A stretch of 64,000 nucleotides of DNA from Pseudomicrostroma phylloplanum. Its lineage: Eukaryota; Basidiomycota; Exobasidiomycetes; Microstromatales. Under the pieces are notes generated by a model that did no database searches, was not told the DNA's origin, and was given only the letters and a program-made list of their open reading frames with translations. Positions 1 through 10,629 of the stretch are shown piece after piece. A program made the translations under genes and the position numbers. The DNA lies in contig BCHS01000006.1 in assembly GCA_039545275.1 (NCBI GenBank), forward strand, positions 248,001 to 312,000, written 5' to 3'. Positions within the stretch are counted from its first letter, which is position 1, and each line of letters begins with the position of its first letter.

Positions 1-1243
1 GTCATCAAGGCTACATGATATGTTTCTGCAAGCGCCGTGTCTGCAAGCGCCGTGTCACTTGCTGATCATGACAAATGCGATGCCACATACATAACCATTG
101 TCATCGACAATCGACATCAACGCGTCCAAGTCAAAAGGTGCTCGCACGAACAGTAGAGCAGAACAATGACAGCTCTTTGCGGCAGCATGGAGACAGATTG
201 ACCTTCTCTTCGACATCTTCGAATGCTTTCGGCCACCGCATTGTCATAGCAGCTCACCTTGGCCCGAACTGTCTCGGTCGTTGAGAAGGCGGCAGCAGAG
301 CATTGATGAACGCTGCCCCCGAGCTTGAAGATCAAACGAAGGTGAAGGTTAAAATGACAGCTAGACAAAGGCATCATCAACTTTGTAGTCCCGTGAGCCA
401 GGCTCATCACCCCAGCTATTCCACTTCGGTCGCTGTTCTGTGTGATCTGAATGAAGCGGCCACATCGAGCGTAGCGGCCGCTGAGTCACCTTCGCAAGAG
501 CTGGCTGCTCTTGCCTGCGGCAGAGCACGACTGCTGACCAAGCAAAGCGTGAGTCTATTGGCCCTCTACTTCCTCTGCCTCAAAACAGCCATGTCCACAC
601 CATGCACATACTATGTCTAGGCCAGTCTCACCTGAGTCTCCGCCGCATCGATTGCCGAACACCCTCCTCGAGTGGACGTCGTCTGAGCCGATGATAGAGG
701 CACTTACCCAGACTACTGGCGAGACATGCAGAGAGAGCAGCGGGACTAGACTGCATCCGGCTGGCATTCTTTGCACGCAGGCAAGCGAGGACAGTCTTTG
801 AGTTACCGGTGAGTTTAGGCGGCCAGGTGCTCCAGCCTACCCTGAGCCAGATATCGAGCAAAGCCGAGCATTCCAAGTCTACTCCTCCGCGAGACCAAAG
901 ACACGATAGAGAAGACAAAGCAATGGATATTCAAGTGGCAGAAACAACAAGAGAAGCTAAACAAGAGCGGGAATGGAAAGAGGAGAAGAGATGCAGAAGG
1001 CGAAGCCAGACGGGCATTCGAGGGGTAACGAATTGGACAGAAGAGAAGAGAGCGAGAGGGACGACGACCACGAGTGAAGAGGGAACAGGAAGGTAGAGCA
1101 AGGGTCTGGGCCGTCCTTGAAATCGGTGGCAGAGAAGACCATGCAGCAGTCGAAGACGAAAGAGGCGGAAGAGAAGAAGTTGAGTAGAAGAGAAGATGCT
1201 GGCGTACACCTCGCTCTGCTGTTCTCATGCGCGTCGCTAGAGG
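1..1243. other. Gene-free stretch, no supported feature
   Basis: Short overlapping ORFs exist on both strands, but none has a recognisable domain, a consistent splice chain or protein-like composition. It lies downstream of the minus-strand coiled-coil gene ending at 1244. A decayed exon near 600-800 (minus strand, with donor-like GTAAGT and GTGAGA) is possible but not supportable. Confidence 0.5.
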
Positions 1244-1914
1244 TCACATCGTAGATGGCACTGCGTCGGAAGCTGTACATTCCTTGCGACGGGAGGGCTT
1301 CTTTCGGGGCCCAGAAGTGGGGCGGACGGAGTCGGCAACGTCAGAAAGCTCTTGAGGCTGTTCTTCTGCTTTTCGCTTGCCTTTCCGATCGGGATGAGCA
1401 ATGAGAGTGTCGCCCGCCGGCGCCGACTCTGCCTCCGATGAAGGCTTCTCCTGAACACTGTGAGTTTTGATCGCATTACATGAGTGGCGTTGTCAGTGCT
1501 GAAGCCCTTTCCGAACTCTCCCCTGTTTGGGATGACTGACCTTTGAGGCGAGCGAGGACCTTGCACGTCCAGTAGACCAGCCTTTTGGTCCCGCTCGCTC
1601 TGAAGCGCCATTTGAGTCTCTCGGAGGATCACTTGAAGCTGGACCCTCTCTTTGCGGAGCTCTTCGATCTGTTCTCCAGCCTCTTCCTGCTCTTTCTCTC
1701 GCTCGAGTCGGAGCTGTTCTATCTCTTCGTACGCCTCTCTAAGCTCATCTTCTAGCTGAACTTGCCGCTGTTTGAGCCTCTTCTCTCTGACGACGGCCAT
1801 CTCGATTCTGACTTGCCTTGCATTGGTGAGGTGTGTCATCCAAATCGCTTCTCGTTGTACTCGTACGACTTCTTCCTGTAGCTGTTCCCTGGTGGGCTGG
1901 CTGTCATCTTCCAT
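1244..1914 (-). CDS. Coiled-coil protein with basic C-terminal motif (cluster family member A)
   Basis: Two-exon model of 195 aa: exon 1 1914-1541, intron 1540-1458 (83 nt, donor GTCAGT, acceptor CAG, phase 2), exon 2 1457-1244. It starts MEDDSQ, matching MEDRSQ of the copy at 4955. Residues about 5-115 are an uninterrupted charged coiled coil rich in Glu, Arg, Gln and Leu heptads. Exon 2 encodes an acidic linker, then RKGKRKAEEQPQ and a second basic patch (GPRKKPSRRKE), which look like nuclear localisation signals. No signal peptide or membrane segment is seen. I do not recognise the family. Function is unknown; a nuclear coiled-coil oligomer is only inference. If unspliced, the frame stays open through the intron and gives a different tail, but the spliced tail is the one shared with the relatives. 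Confidence 0.6.
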
Positions 1915-3352
1915 TGTGGTCTTGTGGCTGCAAGGAAGTCAGAAAGGTAGCGTGTCAGCGTAGTGCACCACTAGCCTAGGTTCTCAGTGTATCGGCGAGC
2001 TTGCGACCCCAAAAGTAGAGAGCCGAACACCAGTATAGTGAGTGAGCTCACATATTCCAGTCTCTTGAGCTATGGAAAGGACGATCAGCGTGATGAGAGA
2101 TACAGGTGTTGTGCCGAGGTGATGGGGAGTGGAAAGCCGGAGAGGAACCGCTGAGACGGAACCTGGACAACTGGTGCGGCTGCCAGCCGGCCATCTCCCG
2201 GCCATCTCCCCGCATTAGCCGGGCCCGAGGTGCTTGTACGCCGCACACGGGCTTGACCTGCCGCTCAATTGGCCGTGCGCCCTGCTACAAGCCTGTTTGG
2301 ACTCCGGGTACTTGCGACAGCAAGGCATGTGGACGATCCTACGGGAGTTTGTCTGTTAGCTCAGGCTGGCCGCTGCTGAGCGAAGTACAGTATTGCTCGG
2401 GCTACCTTCTGTGCTGGGGTCAATTCTACTCAATGAGATCAAGCGGACCAGGTCTGGCTTTCACAAATTCTTGCTGAACTTCTCCTCGCTGAGTCGCATC
2501 GAGACTCCGTGGGCTAAGAGTCACATAAAAAGCACATACAGACTGTAGCGAGATGGCTAGCTCAGAGTAGCAATAGAACATGTTTCTGAGCGCATATTCA
2601 GCCACTCGCACGCCGTGCAAGCCGCGCGACCGGAAACGTTCTTACGACAATGGAGCTTTGTACAATTCATGGTCCTTTGACCTTCTCCTGCTCCGTCAGA
2701 TCTATTCGAAGCAGCCCTGCTTCATACTTGCTTGCCGTTGTCAACCTGTTGGTCTATCTCTTACCACTTCAGAGGTCAGCAACCCTACCGTGGAACGCCA
2801 GTCACTGCGCCCTGCAGGCGAGAAGACACCATTCTCTGAACCGACCCTTCCAGCTCGCTACACTTTTCATTCACTCCACTTTGCTCTTGACGACTTGGAC
2901 CGGCCGCTGCTCTGACCGACCATTCGCTACTTGAGTTAACACGATTGACCACCCGAGGCTGCCAAAAGGAAGTGAAGCCTCGTGAAACACCGACAACAGA
3001 GTGAGAGTGAGCGAGTGATGCGATGCGCTACCGACTGTGCTGTCACCGTGCTTGCTTACTCCTCCCACGTGGTCGGATGAAGGCTTCGACTGGCATGGCC
3101 CAAGTGAGGGCTACCCGCTGACCTGTCAGCGGAGAAAAGGCCGCGTCTTCGATCTCGCCCGACTACTGGCGAGACGCGCTTCGCCTACTGAAGCGTGCGC
3201 AGGACCTTCGTTGTCGTGCTGAGCTTACGGGCGGGCGCACTCGTCACGCCCACTCAATGCAAGCCAGGGAAGCGTGGCTAGTCTCATCCTCCTTCCTTTG
3301 TCTTTACATACTCATCCCTCGCACACTATACTCATCTCTCGCACACAATATC
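1915..3352. other. Gene-free stretch upstream of two family loci
   Basis: Only short ORFs with no domain or splice support. The part next to 1915 presumably holds the promoter of the minus-strand gene, and 3240-3352 (pyrimidine-rich) may be the leader of the degenerate locus starting near 3353. No repeat or RNA gene was recognised. Confidence 0.4.
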
Positions 3353-4047
3353 ATGTCCTCGCTAAGCTACTCGCCGAGCCCCTCACCTCCCGCCCATTCT
3401 TTGCCCCTGCTGGCAGCCGCACCCGCCCCTTTTCACGTGCCTGCTCACCTCGAAGCAGCGCTCCGAGCTTCCCGCCACAATGCGGAGCAGGAGCAGGGTC
3501 ATCCGGTTCCACGCTGGTTCCAAGCAGACATGAATACCTTCGCTGCAATGGTGTGAGTAGCCCGGCCAGTACTGTCTCAGTGACTGCTCCTGAGGCTCTC
3601 TGATGCACGACATGGAACTGACCATCATCCTGTCTCTGGACGGCCCCCACGACAACAGAGCTCCACCAGCTCAGCAGGCTCCAAGACTCGACCTTCCTCC
3701 TCTTGTCCTCCCTCCGAGGCCCCTGATGCCCACGGAAAGGGCAGCACAAGCCCCGAGGCACCCTCAAGGACAAGAAGGTGGCCAAGTCTACGACAACAAA
3801 TAAAGGGACCGAGAAGTTGGCCAAGTCTACGACAACAATCAAAGGGACCGAGAAGAGCATGAAGGTCCAGAGGCGCGAGAGGAAGGGCGAGTGGCCGAAG
3901 AAGGCGGAGAAGGTGAAAGAGGAGTTGGACCAGAAGGGAGACGAGAAGGGAGGGTAGGACCTCCCCGAAGAGGAGACGGGCGAGGAAGAGCAGCCGGAGC
4001 AAACGCAAGAGCAGGGGCAAGAAGGGCCGAGGCGAACGCTCAAGTAG
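3353..4047 (+). pseudogene. Probable decayed family-like gene (frameshift plus in-frame TAG)
   Basis: An opening ORF (ATG 3353) runs to a donor-like GTGAGT near 3558. After a gap, a Ser/Pro/Lys-rich frame leads, with a one-base frame change near 3755, into a strongly protein-like Lys/Glu-rich frame (3757-3954). That frame has two 36-bp tandem units encoding AKSTTT-KGTEK. TAG at 3955-3957 interrupts it, and the same frame then continues open and acidic (DLPEEETGEEEQPEQ) to TAG at 4045-4047. Charge pattern and GC-rich third positions match the coiled-coil genes around it, but the KGKRKAEEQ motif is absent, so membership is inference. It could be a pseudogene, a mis-assembled gene or one with an unrecognised intron. 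The long antisense ORF over it is its low-complexity shadow. Confidence 0.4.
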
Positions 4048-4286
4048 GCAGGGATGCTCGAGCGGCAGCCCACCGGCGACGCCGTCAGAGGGGGGGAAGA
4101 TGAGAAGGAGGAAGGGCGTTCATCGAGGTGGAAATGAGATGTCATGACTTCGACAAGAACCAGACTGAGCGACCGAAAAAGGTTTGACATCCCCAGGTCT
4201 ATCTTAGCACTGAAGGATGGTGCATACTTTCTTCCATTCCGCATGACTACTCTTTGGACTGTCCAACAATGTATCGTACCCTCCCT

Positions 4287-4955
4287 TCATACCGCAGGCT
4301 GGAAAGCCGAAGCAACGCTCGAAGAGCGAGTGCGGGCGGACGATCGCTCGTCAAGCTCCTCAGCCGCCTTGCGCTTGCCCTTGGCATTGGCAGAGCGCTC
4401 CTCTTGGGTGTTGTCAGGGGAGAGTGAGGCGGTGCTGTGGAGAGGACGTTGAGACCGTCGTTGTCAGCCACCGAGCCAGTGAACCCCCTGTTTTCGATGT
4501 GACACTGACCTCTCCTTTGAGCTAAATCGTGCCATAACGGCGGCGAGAGCCACTCGTCCCTCGTCCCTCTGCCCCAGAGCGTTGTCCCTCTCGGCGCGAA
4601 GCGCCTCTGCGTGCCTTCGGGCTTCCTCCAGCTCCCCTCGAAGTTGATTGTTCTCCACAATTCTCTCGCCGAGCCTGTTCTGCACTTCTGTCTTCCGAGC
4701 CTCTTGATGGACCTCTCTTCTGGCTTGTTCCCTGATGACAGCCTCCATGTGATGAAGTCTGCGCAAGAGTACCAGGTTGTGTCCCTGGAGCCTTGCTAGC
4801 TCGTTCTGCTCCGCACGGCCTGCCCTGCTACCGTCTGTGTCCCGCGTACAAAACCGGAAAGACGGGGGGTCAGCACTCATTGCGGTACATCTGAGGTAGA
4901 GTGCCAAGCACGGAGAAGTGTAGTGGGTGGACTGACCTTGGCTTCGATCCTCCAT
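4287..4955 (-). CDS. Coiled-coil protein with basic C-terminal motif (cluster family member B)
   Basis: Three-exon model of 163 aa: exon 1 4955-4937 (MEDRSQ plus one base), intron 4936-4835 (GTCAGT, CTGAC branch site), exon 2 4834-4510, intron 4509-4435 (GTCAGT, phase 2), exon 3 4434-4287. Exon 2 is a long coiled coil with heptads such as LRGELEEARRHAEALRAERD. Exon 3 gives an acidic linker and AKGKRKAAEELDERSSARTR followed by SSSVASAF. The phase-2 intron sits just before the basic exon, exactly as in the copies at 1244-1914 and 16138-17322. No signal peptide or membrane helix. Both donors have C at +3, unlike the conserved genes of this window. The family is not recognised; a nuclear coiled-coil role is inference. 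Confidence 0.6.
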
Positions 4956-6707
4956 TTGAAAGGCGGCCTCAGAGGGAGAGCGAGGTCTGTATGATTGACT
5001 CGGAGGATGAGAGATACAGAGCCGAGAGCAAAAGGTAGCGAGGTAGCGGTGGATCCTAGCGGCGGCGAGGAAGTGCAAAAGAGAAGCGACAGATTGAGAT
5101 CAAGACAGGCTTGGAGCTGGTTGCGAACTCGACTCTTGGATTGAGGAGAGGAGAGCGAGAGACGATGGTACGGTGGAATGGTAGGCTAGGATAAGCTATG
5201 ACTGCTCAGCGGAAGGGGAAATGCTGACGTCGCCTGTCCGCCTGCCATCGCCTCACGTCTATTGCCAATGGCGCACATGCTTCGTCTGCCGCTGATCTGT
5301 CAGCGCTGATCACCCGCACTCCTCACAACGGCTACACGCCGAGCTCATGGCAAGGCAGAGGAGCTATGGATCATTGCAAACAGCCTCGGTAAAGCCTTCT
5401 CCCAGCTCAAGGTACCACACACTGCTTTAAGTCTTGCGGTGGTGTCCCTGGTCTCTGAGGGTTGAAGGGTGACGCTTGAGCCAGGCCGGTCCGAGCATTG
5501 CTGACTGCTGACGGTCGATGAGCTGATCCTTGCAGTGCGCTCCCAATTGGAAAAGCAGGAATGCGGCGCATCTCTCCACGCGGCTGAATCGTGAGTCTCG
5601 GCAGGCGCAGTGCTGGGCCCTTAGAGGATCAGGCTTCTACAGACTGCCGACTGACCAGCATGCCTCTCTTTCCGTACGAAGATGTGCCACTGCTCTTCAA
5701 CTGCGCGCTATTCTTACAGCAACAGCAATGTCTCACGTTTCTTGCCTCAATGAACTCTCGGCGTGGCTCTGCACCTTGCCATCTATGGGAGCAGCAGTCC
5801 TACCGCAAGTTTCAGGCCTCTGCAAACCTTTGTTACTTCTCCTGTGACTGTGGTCAGTGTGATGTAGTCTCGCATGCTCTTTAGCTCAGTACCGTAGCGC
5901 TCCAAAGTAAGTGATTATCCTCAGGCTTATCAATGTCGCTTGCCAATATCGAGCTCTCAAAGCCAGCGGGAGCTCCCTAACCCGTAACTTGCGTGCATTG
6001 AGTAGCGGAAACGCAGCAACACAGTTCTCTCCATCTCCCTCCATCGCAGGCAACTCTCAGGTCTATGGAACTGCTCTGACCTAGCCCCTGCGAGCGGTCC
6101 AAAGGAAAATCTATTGCTGTACGAGACAGCCAATGCCTTGTGTCAAGGCTAGAATCGAGATTTGCCCTCAGGCCTTATACCATCGAGCTTCCGATCGATA
6201 GACACTACATTGAGATATACCGCTCTCAGCCAGTGGAGCCAGATGATGCAGGTCGCCGTGTTGAAAAGATGTATGTAGACTGATGCCGCCAGCAAGTCGC
6301 ACGACCTTCAGCACTGCCAAATTGGGAGCGTAGGAAGCAGGACGGAAGACATCACCCCGAGGGGAAAGCAAGTGTCGAACATATGAAGCAAGGCGTGTGA
6401 TTCATTGGAAAATGTACAGAGTAGATAGGACATGATATGGGCAAGCTCGTACCTGTGCGTGAGGTTGGAAAGGTTGAGTGCAGGTCTCAGCAGTGTCACG
6501 CTGCTACCACAGAGGTACTCACCTGATGGCCGTGCAGGACTTGCTCGGGGACTTTCGGTGTTGAGGATGCTGTGTTGACAAGGAAAGGTCCCAAAGCAAC
6601 ACATGTCAGCACAACAGCGTCACAGCGACGGAATGGCGAGGAGAATGAAGGCACAAGAGCCGGAGCTGGATGTAGGATCCACGCCTCATCACCAGGCGGA
6701 CCGTCAG
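4956..6707. other. Gene-free stretch
   Basis: About 1.75 kb with only short overlapping ORFs, for example 5530-5847 on plus, none with domain or splice support. Nothing recognised beyond probable promoter sequence just upstream of the minus-strand gene starting at 4955. Confidence 0.4.
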
Positions 6708-7000
6708 CGCCGGCGGAAAACTCGAGATGGCAATGCCACCGTCCACGAAGGTAGCGAGTAATCCGAGGTGTGAACACCATCAGCGCTGGCGGAAGACTCG
6801 AGGTAGCATCGCAATGCCACCGTCCACGAAGGTAGCGAGTAATCCGAGGTGTGAACACCATCAGCGCTGGCGGAAGACTCGAGATGACAAAGCCACCGTC
6901 CACGAAGGTAGCGAGTAATCCGAGGTGTGCACCGTCGGCACCGGCGGAAGACTCGAGATGGCAAAGCCACCGTCCCGAAGGTAGCGAGTATTCCGAGGTG
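6708..7000. repeat. Minisatellite, about 62-81 bp unit, four copies
   Basis: Units begin at about 6708, 6784, 6865 and 6939, each with a CGGCGGAA- or TGGCGGAA-type start. They share GGCGGAAGACTCGAG, CCACCGTCCACGAAGG and GCGAGTAATCCGAGGTG. Copies 2 and 3 are nearly identical; copies 1 and 4 diverge, and copy 4 is shorter. Open frames across the array on both strands follow from the repeat and are not taken as genes. Confidence 0.85.
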
Positions 7001-7671
7001 ATTGGTGATGAGGAATATGCTCGGCAAAGCAGCGGCAGTCGATGATCAGCCATACTCACCTGCAGTGTCGCTGTAGCGAGGGATCTCTGTGTGGGCCAGG
7101 CGCTGAGGAAAGCACAAAGAGGGGTCAGCCAAAGGCCGAGCGGAGATCGAAGGCGAGTCGATCTAGGCGCGGGCGAGACCGACAGCTAGAAAGGTCGCGG
7201 CATCCGCGCTGGGGGGGAGATGGGGACGGGTCCAGCCCGTACACCCAATCTCCCTACTGGAAGCATCGGCTACCGGGTATTGGGGAAGACTCAAGGCACA
7301 AGTGTGGTGGCGCCACTTGTACCACCAGAGCCATTCACCGAGTTGTTGACCACCAACGGCACTGGTTCCAATCTCGAGGCGGGGTCCCGTCGGACACGCG
7401 CGCACCTCAAGAAATTCACCGGCACCGGCAGACGACCGGAAGCGAGACGTGGGGATCGGACCCAAGCACGCTCCAGGAAGTCTCCCAACTCTGCCAACAC
7501 CAAAGGCTCAGTCCGAACAGCGGGTTGCAAGTCCGCCAGACATCGCCACGGTGACCTTACCCCCAGTACCAGCTTGGAACTTTTTGCAAAGATTCAAGGT
7601 GGGTGGGATGGTGGGATTCCATGGATGCCACGAAGAGCAACGACCACTCACCTGTATATGTCTAGGGTCAA
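7001..7671. other. Unassigned stretch with proline/basic-rich ORFs
   Basis: Three plus-strand frames are open over parts of this stretch (7042-7554, 7220-7960, 7449-8165). The 7449-7590 frame, Pro/Thr-rich and ending near a GTGGGT, and the 7220-7440 frame look mildly protein-like. No domain, start context or splice chain links them. A degenerate member of the local family is possible but not supported. Confidence 0.25.
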
Positions 7672-7745
7672 GGAGGAGGAGGGAGGAGGAGGAGGGAGGA
7701 GGAGGAGGGAGGAGGAGGAGGGAGGAGGAGGAGGGAGGAGGAGGA
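7672..7745. repeat. (GGA)n/(GGAGGA)n polypurine tract
   Basis: About 74 nt of almost pure GGA/GGAG units on the plus strand. This is a mirror-type polypurine-polypyrimidine tract that could adopt triplex or G-rich structures (general knowledge). A similar tract occurs at 33,197-33,275 and is also followed by a GAAGGGCGAAG segment and a GATC-rich segment. Confidence 0.85.
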
Positions 7746-8004
7746 TGGTCGGATTGGTTTGTGAGGAAAGAAAGAAAGTGGGAAAGGGACAAAATTGCCC
7801 TGGTTATATATCTCTTCGAAGGGCGAAGGGGGTCTCCAGTCCAGAGATCGCGCGGGAAATTTTCGCCAACTGGGCGAAGCTGGTCGCCACTGTCTGGATC
7901 CCGGGCGATCAGCGCACAAGAAACTCCGTGCACAGTGCCAGTCTTGTCGACAGCCCCTGATCTGTGGGCCAAAAGGCGCGCGTGGGCTGGAGGCCAACGG
8001 CGAA

Positions 8005-8265
8005 TCAGTCATGTACGCAGTTTTTCGACGTCGGATCAGCAAATGTACGCGCCCATCAGCACGCGCGCACAGGAGTCAAGTCTGATCCGGCTCAAGGCGC
8101 ATCCGCGGACATCACTCGCCCCTACGCCTTTTCCAGAGCGATCACCGGTGCACGCAAGTCTTTGAAAGCGATCAGCCATGCGCGTCGTTCTTCGACTGAT
8201 CAGCGGTGCACGCAATTCTTCAAGTGATCAGCGGTGCACGCACTTTCTGCTCTCAGAGATCAGTC
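8005..8265. repeat. Degenerate array with GATCAGCGGTGCACGCA core
   Basis: About six imperfect units of roughly 28-34 bp. The best two (near 8199 and 8227) read GATCAGCGGTGCACGCA; others vary, e.g. GATCACCGGTGCACGCA near 8140 and GATCAGCCATGCGCG near 8170. The GTGCAC core is palindromic. Related TGATC...GTGCAC words recur at about 33,410-33,545. Function unknown. Confidence 0.55.
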
Positions 8266-8468
8266 CTCGTTTCCAGAGCCGTCTGATTGTCCGGTGTTGG
8301 TCAATTCTCGCTGTGCTAGATGTTGGGCAGCTGCTTGCCCATTTTTGCTTACTGTTGCGCACTCGACGCTCTCGACTGATGCATGGCTCAGTCTTACGTT
8401 TCCGCTGTCACCTCGCTGGCTTGGTGGAAAGCCTGCCAGCCGTTGATGCTTACATCTTGTGCACTGTC

Positions 8469-8567
8469 CTTACGCTTTGCTTACGCTTTGCTTACGCTTT
8501 GCTTACGCTTTGCTTACGCTTTGCTTACGCTTTGCTTACGCTTCCCTTACGCTTTCCTTACACTGTG
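8469..8567. repeat. 11-bp tandem array (CTTACGCTTTG)n
   Basis: Nine consecutive 11-bp units: six exact CTTACGCTTTG from 8469 to 8534, then three diverging ones. Because 33 nt is divisible by three, every frame yields an 11-residue periodic peptide, so the open frames across it are artefacts. It does not look like a known telomere repeat. Confidence 0.9.
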
Positions 8568-9969
8568 ATACCCAGACGATAAGAGATCAGCAGAGCAGCA
8601 GTGAGCAGCAATCGTGATGCATCCACTTGTGTGTCACCCTCTTACTGTACCTGCGCCAGACTGACGCCTGACACTCGAGCTGACAGAAACGGCCACATAC
8701 AGGGAGTGCGCCAGATGAAGTGCCGGCTGTGTATCTGCGGGACACTTTCTGGCTCAGTTGCACTTTAGTACGGTCGCCCTGAGGATGGAGAGGAATACGC
8801 TACTCTTCACTAGGGCTGTTGCAAGATAATGTGAGCTGTGAAACTAAGACAATTCGTGACTTTGATCCGGTCTCACAGTGTAACACGTGCTGTAGGGATG
8901 CGGGCCGAGACCCTTCGTGTGACCACAGACATCGGGGAGCCTGCACAGTGCGGTTTGTCATACAGGGCGCTCATCGTCTCACCAACTTATTTACCACTGT
9001 AGTCGACGACGGGCTTGTCAAATGGCGATCCTGATCAAAATCTATGGGAAGCCAGCTGATTGTAGTCTGAGCTAGCACTCCCTCGCCATGAGCCGCGTCC
9101 TAGCTCTCGTGACCGAGCAATTGGCAGTACGCGGATGTACCCATCCGACGCACTGAGAGTCGGCACCGGAGGGCGGCAGCGTGGGCACAAGCCAGCCTCG
9201 TCCGCGCGTCCCACCGCGCCTCCACTCCGCGCGACCAGCGCAAGGCTCAGGTTCTGCTTCAGCCGTATGATCCAGCCATCTCTCAACCCTCTACTCTCTG
9301 CTGTCGTCCTCACAACCCTTGCTCTTCGTGTCAGCCCATCTCGCTTTTGTGCTTGCTCCGGCTCAAAGCGTACCGGCTACAGCTATCAGGCCATCTTCCT
9401 ACCCTCCTACAGTACCCAGCGTCCCACTCAAAGACCGCGGCCCTGTATCATGGACACCCTTGGCAGGGATCCGGAGGTATGGTTGCCTCAAGATACAGTG
9501 CTCATGAGGTGGTAATCGAAGTCTCTTCAGCCCAGCGTTACTCCTCAAGGCCTGAAGTATCCCAAAAGCACGCGGCTCTGGTCATCCTCCGACTTCAAGC
9601 CCAGTCACTCCTACCGAAGGCATCTTCGCCGCATTAGTCCTCACGGGGTCGCAGTCGTGCATACATCCTCAGCAGACGAGTGTCGATACGGCCATCTCGA
9701 AGTCCTGGCCTCCTGACGGCAAGACTCGAAGCGGCAGCGGTTCACGCTGCCATACCAGAGCAGATCAGAGAGGACCACTAAAGCCTCGAGACTGAAGTCG
9801 CTATAGAGCTGTGCGAAGAGCTCATCAAGGCGCTGAAGGCACCGCCTGCCAACTTGGCCTCTGCAGCTGATCTGAAACAGCAGGCACATGTCCCGCACCT
9901 TTGCCGGTCGTACCTGTGCAAGATCGTCAGAAGCACTCGCAAGCACCGGGCTATTCTACCCATCAGCGT
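8568..9969. other. Gene-free stretch
   Basis: Overlapping short plus-strand ORFs at 9135-9637 and 9854-10118 have no domain, conserved motif or clear splice chain. A first exon of the locus annotated at 9970-10629 may lie here, but no ATG is convincing. Confidence 0.35.
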
Positions 9970-10629
9970 TTACCCAACTCGGCTCACTCGTCGAGCACTT
10001 GGTGTCCTCCAGAGACGACCCAATTGGCGACGCTTGGCCGGCGAGTGGAATTGATGGAAGAGGCGTTGCTCAAGGAGGGCATACTGTTCCCCCGAAGACG
10101 CCGGTGAGTCAAGTCTGATACACTCTTCATATATGAATTTACGTGGCAGGGTCCCCGTTTTGACACTCTGCGTCCTGTCCTGCATTTCGTAGCTCATCTG
10201 CTCTGGAGGAGGATGACGATCCGACGATCAAAGCCTCTCAATTCACACAGGCACGCCTTTCTGGAGAAGCCGTCAGGTCAGTTCGGACTCACTTCCCTGG
10301 GCTCCGGAAGCCTTCTTCCAAAGACTGACGGGCTATAGCTCTTTCTCCTCGTCAGCGGCAGTAGTACCTCGGGCAGTACCATGCCAGGAGCCAATAGCTA
10401 CACAAGTGGCTTTGCGAGGAGCTCCTCCACGGCCACGACCACCACCAAAGCAGCACGTGGCTCTGTCGTCCGTCCTGCCTCCTCTGTCATTCAGACCAGA
10501 GGCACCGGCGTTTCATCCAACGACTCTCGGCCGAAAAAGGCACCGCGGACTGAGGACCAGCATCAAGAGAAGGAGGATGATGACAAGGGCAAAGCTCTAA
10601 CCGCCAGCTTTCAGTCGAGGAGGAAGTAG
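9970..10629 (+). CDS. Possible cluster-family gene (5' end unresolved)
   Basis: Model: an exon ending 10103 (frame giving RRVELMEEALLKEG, coiled-coil-like), intron 10104-10192 (GTGAGT...TAG), exon 10193-10276 (acidic, SSALEEDDD), intron from 10277 (donor GTCAGT) to an acceptor at 10361 (or 10338), and a last exon to TAG 10627-10629. The last exon is Ser/Thr-rich, then has SRPKKAPRTEDQHQEKEDDD and KGK. Phases are 2 and 2 throughout. The short coiled coil, phase-2 introns, GTCAGT donor and basic-acidic tail resemble the neighbouring family, but the KGKRKAEEQ motif is reduced to DKGKA. No supported start codon was found, so this is a partial model. Confidence 0.35.

Noticed and set aside
3351..4244. 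297-aa minus-strand ORF
   Set aside because: Ser/Pro/Phe-rich shadow of the Lys/Glu-rich plus-strand frame; no splice sites or motif.
8469..8567. Possible telomere repeat or CRISPR-like array
   Set aside because: 11-bp direct repeats without spacers; no known telomere unit and CRISPR arrays are not expected in a fungal nucleus.
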